Assembly: GCA_945632055.1 (NCBI GenBank)
Contig: CALZCU010000091.1
Coordinates: forward strand, 1 to 5,394
Origin: an uncultured Ruminococcus sp.
Lineage (GTDB): Bacteria > Bacillota > Clostridia > Oscillospirales > Acutalibacteraceae
DNA: 5,394 nucleotides
Reading direction: 5' to 3'
Shown: in pieces, positions 1 through 5,394 of the stretch
How the letters are laid out: each line of letters begins with the position of its first letter
Numbering within the stretch: the stretch's first letter is position 1
Position numbers and translations under genes: made by a program
Notes under the pieces: generated by a model
Told to the model about the DNA's origin: nothing
The model's database searches: none
What the model saw: only the letters and a program-made list of their open reading frames with translations

Positions 1-1710
1 ATTGATTTCCTCAATATTATCGGCGTAGGTTTTCTGGTATTCCTCTTTGAGACGGGGCATAATTTTCCAGAGCTGTACACCGCCGTAGCCGATTGCGGCA
101 TAGAAATCATCAATGGAATTATACTGCTTTTTTATCATCATCTTTTTTAGGAAGTCTGTGTATTCCTCCTCGGTAAGATTAATTCCGTTGCGCTTGAATT
201 CCTTTTCAAGGAGCTGTTTTCCCTCAACTATATTCTCGTCACGCTTCTCGTGCTTGTACCACTGACGGATTTTTGACTTTGCCGAAGCTGTTTTGCATAT
301 GTCAAGCCACGACTTGTTGGGGTGCTCTTCTTTTTGCGTGATAATTTCACAGATTTCACCCGTTTTTAGCGTGTAATCAATCGGCACAATCTTGCCGTTT
401 ACCTTTGCGCCGACCATTCTGTGACCAACCTGAGTGTGGATAATATAAGCAAGGTCAACAGGTGTTGAGCCTCTCGGAAGATTGATTACATCTCCCTTCG
501 GTGTGAAAACATATACATCATTCTCTTCAAAATCATTTCTTATGTTTTTAGCTATATCGGTTGCGTCCTCGGTTTCAAGCTGTTCGAGAATCATCTTCTT
601 TACACGCTCAATATTTTCATTGAGCCTGTCATTTTTGTTGCCGCCGCCCATTCCGAGCTTGTATTTCCAATGGGCTGCGATTCCGTACTCGGCAGTGTAG
701 TGCATTTCCCATGTTCTTATCTGAACCTCAAAAGGAATCGCCTTGTTGTCAAGAACTGTGGTGTGGAGCGACTGATACATATTCGGCTTGGGCATCGAAA
801 TGTAGTCCTTGAATCTGTTCGGGATAGGCTTGAATATATCGTGAACAACACCGAGCACATTGTAGCAGTCGGGCACTGTGTCAACTATTACACGCACGGC
901 AAAGACATCAAAAATCTGGTCTATCGTTCTGCCCTGCATAAAAGTCTTGCGGTAGATGCTGTTTATGCTCTTTACTCTTCCGCTTATATAAATATTTTTA
1001 ATTGTGTTTTCGGTTTTTTCAAGAATCTGCTGCTTGATTGACTCGATAAATCTGTCCCTGCCCTCTTCATTCATCAGCAGAGCGTCCTCAATTTCCTTAT
1101 AGCCTATCGGGTCAAGATATTGCAGTGAACGGTCCTCAAGCTCGTCCTTGACTGTTTTAATACCAAGACGGTGAGCTATCGGTGCAAACACCTGCATATT
1201 TTCAAGGGATTTATCCCTGCGCTTCTGCTCTGGCATACAGTCCATTGTGCGCATATTATGCAGACGGTCGGCAAGCTTAATGATAATAACTCTGATATCG
1301 TCAGCCATTGCAATCAGCATTTTTCGAATATTTTCAGCCTGCTGCTGCTCCCTTGTTGAATACGGAATTTTTGAGATTTTTGTTACGCCGTCAATCAGCT
1401 TTGCAACATCTCTGCCGAACTTTTTCTGAATTTCGTCAAGCATTACGGGAGTATCCTCAACAACATCGTGAAGAAGCGCACCGCAGATTGAATCGGTGTC
1501 CATTCCAAGCTCGGCAACTATGCAGGCTACCGAGGTCGGATGAAGAATATAAGGAATGCCCGACACTCTGCGCTGGTCACCGTGCGAAGCCTCAGCCAGC
1601 TTATATGCCGATGTGATTTTTTCCATATCATAGGAGTTATTGGAAAGCGCAATAATATGCTTCAGCTCCGAAAAGTCCTGATAATGAGCTACATTTGTAT
1701 ATTTACCCAC
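1..1710 (-). CDS. relA: Bifunctional (p)ppGpp synthetase/hydrolase (Rel/RSH), C-terminus cut by window edge
   Basis: Makes (p)ppGpp by moving pyrophosphate from ATP to GDP/GTP and also hydrolyses it, setting the stringent response in the cytoplasm and on ribosomes. Residues 1-570 are present. The HD hydrolase domain (about 35-200) has R48, H57, H81-D82, E85-D86, D148 and N152, the full metal and catalytic set. The synthetase domain (about 240-350) has R245, K247, S251, K255, D268, the RFKD motif (299-302), Y312, H316 and E328. RFKD is the RXKD form typical of bifunctional enzymes, not the EXDD of monofunctional RelA. A TGS domain spans about 398-458, with H425 at the position expected to contact the tRNA CCA end, followed by the start of the helical domain. 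Bacillus subtilis RelA has about 734 residues, so roughly 160 (zinc-finger/coiled-coil and ACT regions) lie outside. The GTG start at 1708-1710 fits family length, has a GAGGTG site 7 nt upstream and overlaps recJ by 8 bp. The first in-frame ATG is codon 29, too far in. The symbol rel or rsh is equally valid. Confidence 0.95.
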   Translation of the reverse strand, partial: MGKYTNVAHYQDFSELKHIIALSNNSYDMEKITSAYKLAEASHGDQRRVSGIPYILHPTSVACIVAELGMDTDSICGALLHDVVEDTPVMLDEIQKKFGRDVAKLIDGVTKISKIPYSTREQQQAENIRKMLIAMADDIRVIIIKLADRLHNMRTMDCMPEQKRRDKSLENMQVFAPIAHRLGIKTVKDELEDRSLQYLDPIGYKEIEDALLMNEEGRDRFIESIKQQILEKTENTIKNIYISGRVKSINSIYRKTFMQGRTIDQIFDVFAVRVIVDTVPDCYNVLGVVHDIFKPIPNRFKDYISMPKPNMYQSLHTTVLDNKAIPFEVQIRTWEMHYTAEYGIAAHWKYKLGMGGGNKNDRLNENIERVKKMILEQLETEDATDIAKNIRNDFEENDVYVFTPKGDVINLPRGSTPVDLAYIIHTQVGHRMVGAKVNGKIVPIDYTLKTGEICEIITQKEEHPNKSWLDICKTASAKSKIRQWYKHEKRDENIVEGKQLLEKEFKRNGINLTEEEYTDFLKKMMIKKQYNSIDDFYAAIGYGGVQLWKIMPRLKEEYQKTYADNIEEIN

Positions 1711-3754
1711 CGTAACACACCTCTTTCAGTTTTCTGATAATACCGGCAGAGTCAAGCGACACTTTGCCTGCGACAGACCTAAGGCTGATACTGCACGACT
1801 TGAGTCCCTCACAGATTTCAATCAGTCCAAGCTCGCTCATTGCCTGAAGTATAACTCTAATTTTACCAAATGTCAGCCTGTTGTCAAGCATATGTACCAA
1901 AGTATCTAAGGAAAAATTAAAATTGCCGTTTGATTTCAGAAATCTGTACAGCAACGCAAAGTCATCTCTGCTCGGATAAATTGAAAGGAGCTGTTCCTTT
2001 GAAAGCGGGTTTCCAAGGCAGAAATCTTCAAAAATCCGCTGGCTTTTCAAAATTTCAAGCGAATCATCGCTGTTTGCCTTTACTGCCTTTACTACTGCCG
2101 ACACGCTTGTATTGCCGTTGTATTCGTTTATTTCGAGCGTTACGGCAAGGTCTATTACATCTCCCTTTTTATAGGGGAACTCCTCGGCAGAGGTAAAAAA
2201 GCAGAGTGCGTTAATCGTTGCACCGTTTCTTGAAAGGATAAACTTTATATGTTTATTATTCGATAATGGAATAATATTATTCAAGGTCATATTGTACAGT
2301 CCGAATACCGGCGTGGGATTGCCTGCACCGAAGGGCTGTAAGCAGGAAAGCGACTGAACAAGCTCAACGCTTAAAAATGCAGGATTCAGCTTACATTCAA
2401 TATTGAGCCTGTCAAAGGGCATATTTTCAAATCGGTTTGCAAACTCATTAATTCTTTTGCGGAATAATGGAATATTCTTGCTTTCGAGCGACAAGCCGAC
2501 CGCCATTGGATGGCCGCCGTAATGAGTGAGCAAATCTGCACAGGAAAAGAGTGCGTCACAAAGAGGAAAGCCCTCTACACTTCGCCCCGAAGCCTTTGCT
2601 GTTTCTCCGTTTCGGGATATTACAATTGCAGGCTTGCCGTAAACCTCTTTTATTCGTGAGGCTACAATGCCGATTACGCCCTGATGCCAATTTTCACCGT
2701 CTAACACAATTATTTTGTCAAGCGTAAGAAAGGGATTCTGCTTGATTTCAGAGTCGATTTTTTGGAGTATTTCTGCTTCAATCTGCCTTCGCTCGGAGTT
2801 GTCATCGCAAAGCTCGGAAGCAATTTCCTCTGCCCTGTCAGGCTCCTCGGTAAGCAGAAGCTCTACCGATTTTTCCGAAATGCCAAGCCTTCCTACTGCA
2901 TTTATACGGGGAACAAGTGTAAAAGATACATTTCCGGCAGTAATATTTTTTCCTCCGATGCCCGAGCTTTCAACAAGAGCGTCAATTCCGACTCTGTCCC
3001 TGTTCATTATGCTCTGAAGTCCACGCTTGACAAAGACACGGTTCTCGCCCTTAAGCTCGACAATATCACCTATTGTTCCGATGCTTACTATATCTGCGTA
3101 ATTATCAAGCAGAGAATTTACATCGCAGTATTCTCCCTCGAGAGCCATAATCAGCTTAAATACAACACCGACTCCCGACAGGCTTTTAAATCTGCTTGGA
3201 CAATCCTCTCTGTGTAAATCAACAACTGCGCAAGCCTTTGGAAGCTCACCTGTAGGCATATGATGGTCTGTGACAACAGTATCAATTCCAAGTGAGGAAG
3301 CGTAGGCTATTTCTTCAACAGCGGCAATTCCGTTATCGACAGTTACAATCAGCTTTACTCCCCTTTCACAAAGCTGTTCAACGGCTGATTTGTTCATTCC
3401 GTAGCCCTCAGTTTCACGGGAGGGAATGTAGAACATTGCATTTGCGCCGATTGTGTCGAAATATGAATAAAGAAGTGCTGTAGATGTAACTCCGTCGGCA
3501 TCATAATCGCCGTAAACGCAGATTAATTCATTGTTTTCAAGCGCACACCTTATTCGGTCGCAAGCCTTGTCCATATCCTTTATTTCAAACGGAGAGGCTA
3601 TTTGGGAATCATTATACAGAAAGTCCTCAATTTCCTCCTGAGTCCTTATATTTCTGATTCGCAGCAGCATTGCAACTATTGCAGGCAGCTCGTATTTATT
3701 TTGTATTTCAATGGCTTCCGCCTTATTCAGCTCGGCTACCGTCCATAATTTCAA
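1703..3754 (-). CDS. recJ: Single-stranded-DNA-specific 5'-3' exonuclease RecJ
   Basis: Degrades single-stranded DNA 5' to 3' in recombinational, mismatch and base-excision repair. The gene is complete at 683 residues. The DHH phosphoesterase domain has motif I YGDYDADG (81-88; D83, D85, D87), VDNG (139-142; D140), DHH (163-165), and the segment around D221 and GTIGD (226-230), together the two-metal site. The DHHA1 domain has WHQGVIGIVASRI (356-368), SGRS (389-392) and the GGH motif (413-415). QPFGAGNPTPVF (473-484) opens the OB-like nucleic-acid-binding domain, running to about 560. A further 120 or so residues (about 565-683) form a C-terminal extension absent from the 577-residue Escherichia coli enzyme but seen in longer Firmicutes RecJ proteins such as B. 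subtilis YrvE. The start is TTG (3752-3754), with AAAGGA 9 nt upstream. An in-frame TAA lies 12 codons upstream, and no in-frame ATG or GTG falls between it and the TTG. It lies 29 bp after recN and overlaps the rsh gene by 8 bp. Confidence 0.96.
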   Translation of the reverse strand: MKLWTVAELNKAEAIEIQNKYELPAIVAMLLRIRNIRTQEEIEDFLYNDSQIASPFEIKDMDKACDRIRCALENNELICVYGDYDADGVTSTALLYSYFDTIGANAMFYIPSRETEGYGMNKSAVEQLCERGVKLIVTVDNGIAAVEEIAYASSLGIDTVVTDHHMPTGELPKACAVVDLHREDCPSRFKSLSGVGVVFKLIMALEGEYCDVNSLLDNYADIVSIGTIGDIVELKGENRVFVKRGLQSIMNRDRVGIDALVESSGIGGKNITAGNVSFTLVPRINAVGRLGISEKSVELLLTEEPDRAEEIASELCDDNSERRQIEAEILQKIDSEIKQNPFLTLDKIIVLDGENWHQGVIGIVASRIKEVYGKPAIVISRNGETAKASGRSVEGFPLCDALFSCADLLTHYGGHPMAVGLSLESKNIPLFRKRINEFANRFENMPFDRLNIECKLNPAFLSVELVQSLSCLQPFGAGNPTPVFGLYNMTLNNIIPLSNNKHIKFILSRNGATINALCFFTSAEEFPYKKGDVIDLAVTLEINEYNGNTSVSAVVKAVKANSDDSLEILKSQRIFEDFCLGNPLSKEQLLSIYPSRDDFALLYRFLKSNGNFNFSLDTLVHMLDNRLTFGKIRVILQAMSELGLIEICEGLKSCSISLRSVAGKVSLDSAGIIRKLKEVCYGG
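1718..1723 (-). promoter_or_regulatory. rsh/relA ribosome binding site inside recJ
   Basis: The minus strand reads GAGGTG, 7 nt before the GTG start of the rsh gene. It lies within the last codons of recJ (those for K-E-V). The placement supports the GTG start and means ribosomes finishing recJ pass over the site, consistent with translational coupling. Confidence 0.75.
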
Positions 3755-3783
3755 AATGCCGCATCCTTTCTTGGTTAATTTTA
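3755..3783 (-). other. recN-recJ intergenic gap
   Basis: This 29-bp spacer is the only stretch of the window without coding sequence. It begins with an in-frame TAA directly after the recN TGA (tandem stops) and holds the recJ ribosome binding site. I see no hairpin with a T-tract and no promoter-like pair of hexamers, so transcription probably reads through from recN into recJ. Confidence 0.8.
3764..3769 (-). promoter_or_regulatory. recJ ribosome binding site
   Basis: The minus strand reads AAAGGA, complementary to the 16S rRNA 3' end, 9 nt before the TTG start of recJ. This site decides the start. The ATG that overlaps it (gATGcgg) is out of frame with recJ, and so is the ATG just after the TTG. 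Confidence 0.75.
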
Positions 3784-5394
3784 TCAGTTATTATATTCAG
3801 CAAGCATTGCTTCTGCGTGTGTAAGAGCCGCTTCGGTGATGTTTACACCGCCGATGATTCTGGCAAGCTCATTTTTTCTTCCGTCGTGGTCGAGCATTGT
3901 TACATCGGTGAAGGTTCTGCCATCTTCAATCTGCTTGCGGATAAGATAGTGATGGTCAGCAAGAGATGCAATCTGTGCCTGATGCGTTACGCACAAAACC
4001 TGACTGTTCTCGGAAACCTGTCTGAGCTTTAAGCCGACCTTTTCGGCGGCTGAGCCTGAAATTCCTGTGTCTACCTCGTCAAAAATCAAAGTATCTACTG
4101 TGTCTGACGCAGACAAAACTGTTTTTATTGCAAGCATCATTCTTGAAAGCTCGCCGCCTGAGGCTATTTTTGCAACGGGGCGGGGTGTTTCACCCGGATT
4201 TGCAGAAATGAGAAGCTCAACCTTGTCTATGCCTTTTGAGTTGAAGTCCGTTGTTTCAAAGGAGGGAACAAGCTCAACGCTCGGCATATTCAAAAAGCTC
4301 ATCTCATTTTTAACCTTTTTTGCAAATTCTTCGGCAACCTTTTTACGGTGCGCACTCAATTTTTCAGCCGCCTGCATTGTCAGAGTTTTTGCCTTTTCAG
4401 CCGCTTCGATAAGGTCTTCACGGTTTTTGTCGTAATTCTGAAGCTTAATGAGCCTTGCCTGCATTTGCTCGGCAAGCGGTGTAAGCTCATCGGGCAAACA
4501 GTTGTATTTTCTTGTAAGGCGGTTAATCAAATCAAGCCTTTCTTCAACCTCCTCAAGCCTTTGAGGGTCGCTTTCAAGGCTGTCGATTGCGTCCGAAACA
4601 CTCTCTGCGCAGTCCTTTAAATTGTAGTATGCATCTGCAAGAGCATCGGCAACAGGCTCATATTCGGGATTATACTCAGCCGCCTTTGCGACAGCCGCAC
4701 TTGCAGAGTCAACGGCTTCGATTCCGCCGTCGAAGCTGTCGTCACCCGAAAGGAGCATTTTAGCCTTATTAAGCTGACTGAATATTTTTTCAAAGCTCAT
4801 AAGCGAGGTGCGCTCCGCCTGCAAGGCTTCCTCCTCACCCTGACTTACATCGGCGTCAAAAAGCTCCTGCACCTGAAATGAAAGAAGGTCTATCTCTTTA
4901 AGCCTTTCGGATTCATCGGTGCAAGCTTCGGTTAATTTCTTATTCAGAATTTTATATTCCTTGTATTTTTCTTTGTAATCGGCTAAAAGCTCTGCGCTTT
5001 CGCCGTAGCTGTCTATATAATCAATATGGGTTTCGGGAGAAAAAAGCTCGTAGCTTTCGTGCTGACCGTGTATGTTGATAAGATTTTTTGAAAGCTCCTT
5101 TAGCATTGAAACAGTTGCAGGTCTGCCGTTGATTTTGCAGGTGCTTTTGCCCGAAGCATTAAGCGTTCTCTGTAAAATAAGAGTGCCGTCATCATCGCAA
5201 AAGCCGAGCTGTTCAAGGCTTTTGACTACCTTGTCATTAATATTATCAAACTGTGCGCTTACAAAGGCAGTCTGCTCACCCGTTCTGATTATCTCCTTTG
5301 ATGTGCGCTGTCCCATAATGGCGTTTATCGCATCAATAATTATACTTTTTCCTGCGCCTGTTTCACCTGTCAGCACATTCAGTCCGTTTCTGAA
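3784..5394 (-). CDS. recN: DNA repair ATPase RecN, N-terminus cut by window edge
   Basis: An SMC-like ABC-type ATPase recruited to double-strand breaks, thought to hold or tether DNA ends before RecA acts. The visible part is 536 residues and runs off the right edge. A GTG at 5374-5376 could be mistaken for a start, but it encodes the valine just before Walker A. The frame continues upstream through F-R-N-G-L-N, as in full-length RecN, so about 20 residues are missing and the whole protein would be near 556, a normal length. Counting from the window edge: Walker A GETGAGKS at 10-17; the RecN-typical NIHGQHES at 107-114; a long, charged, probably coiled-coil section at about 135-360; the ABC signature ASGGELSR at 411-418; Walker B LIFDEVD at 436-442; the switch-histidine segment VTHQAQIA at 469-476; and ARIIGG near the end. 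All ATPase motifs are intact. The gene ends in TGA followed directly by TAA. Confidence 0.96.
   Translation of the reverse strand, partial: FRNGLNVLTGETGAGKSIIIDAINAIMGQRTSKEIIRTGEQTAFVSAQFDNINDKVVKSLEQLGFCDDDGTLILQRTLNASGKSTCKINGRPATVSMLKELSKNLINIHGQHESYELFSPETHIDYIDSYGESAELLADYKEKYKEYKILNKKLTEACTDESERLKEIDLLSFQVQELFDADVSQGEEEALQAERTSLMSFEKIFSQLNKAKMLLSGDDSFDGGIEAVDSASAAVAKAAEYNPEYEPVADALADAYYNLKDCAESVSDAIDSLESDPQRLEEVEERLDLINRLTRKYNCLPDELTPLAEQMQARLIKLQNYDKNREDLIEAAEKAKTLTMQAAEKLSAHRKKVAEEFAKKVKNEMSFLNMPSVELVPSFETTDFNSKGIDKVELLISANPGETPRPVAKIASGGELSRMMLAIKTVLSASDTVDTLIFDEVDTGISGSAAEKVGLKLRQVSENSQVLCVTHQAQIASLADHHYLIRKQIEDGRTFTDVTMLDHDGRKNELARIIGGVNITEAALTHAEAMLAEYNN

Noticed and set aside
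670..1041. Plus-strand open frame of 123 codons antisense to the rsh gene
   Set aside because: It lies wholly inside the conserved synthetase-coding region on the other strand, has no recognisable domain, and its frame is explained as a shadow.
2762..3217. Plus-strand open frame of 151 codons antisense to recJ, the longest on that strand
   Set aside because: It is covered by the conserved DHH-to-DHHA1 part of RecJ and its translation shows no family motif.
3755..3783. Possible terminator or promoter between recN and recJ
   Set aside because: The gap is only 29 bp, has no inverted repeat with a T-run, and shows no convincing -35/-10 pair at the right spacing.
2356..4281. Exact 16-bp repeat, GAACAAGCTCAACGCT, at 2356-2371 in recJ and 4266-4281 in recN
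   Set aside because: Both copies encode S-V-E-L-V in the same frame in unrelated domains with similar codon choice. There are only two copies, with no flanking symmetry, so chance is the simplest explanation.
3670..4435. Plus-strand open frames across the recN-recJ junction and the 3' part of recN
   Set aside because: They overlap the conserved RecN ATPase motifs and the RecJ N-terminus in antisense, with no family signal.
5374..5376. GTG as the start codon of recN
   Set aside because: It encodes the residue just before Walker A in a segment conserved in RecN. The reading frame stays open to the window edge with matching family residues, so the real start lies outside.
1..5394. Search for RNA genes, CRISPR arrays, insertion sequences, phage or defence genes
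   Set aside because: The three genes account for essentially every base, and no repeat arrays, terminal inverted repeats or structured RNA patterns were visible.

Overview
The window is a fully coding stretch of bacterial chromosome. It carries three genes, all on the minus strand, so they are transcribed from right to left: recN (5' end cut by the right edge), recJ (complete) and a long bifunctional (p)ppGpp synthetase/hydrolase gene of the relA/rsh type (3' end cut by the left edge). The rsh gene has no stop codon inside the window. It reads as one uninterrupted frame of 570 codons from a GTG at 1708-1710 to base 1.

The organism looks like a low-to-moderate GC Gram-positive of the class Clostridia, possibly a gut Ruminococcaceae/Oscillospiraceae-type bacterium. 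The supports are the long Rel rather than separate RelA and SpoT, the RXKD motif of bifunctional Rel enzymes, a RecJ with a Firmicutes-style C-terminal extension, clear Shine-Dalgarno sites with GTG and TTG starts, and the recN-recJ-relA order. Family-level placement is inference from gene order and general sequence character. It was not tested by alignment.

Layout in transcription order: recN (5394 to 3784, ATPase of double-strand break repair) ends in the tandem stops TGA TAA. A 29-bp gap carries an AAAGGA ribosome binding site. recJ follows (3754 to 1703, single-strand-specific 5'-3' exonuclease) and starts with TTG. rsh/relA (1710 to 1) starts with a GTG inside the last codons of recJ, an 8-bp overlap, with its GAGGTG ribosome site also inside recJ. 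I saw no promoter or terminator between the genes, so they are most simply read as one transcription unit, with recJ and rsh likely translationally coupled.

Functionally, RecN and RecJ both act early in recombinational repair: RecN on broken ends, RecJ in resecting 5' strands. Rel sets the (p)ppGpp level in response to amino-acid starvation. Their adjacency suggests co-expression of repair and stringent-response functions but proves no direct partnership. All the plus-strand open frames are antisense shadows of these three genes. I found no RNA gene, mobile element, CRISPR array or undescribed system; this is an ordinary housekeeping region with a few details worth a second look.
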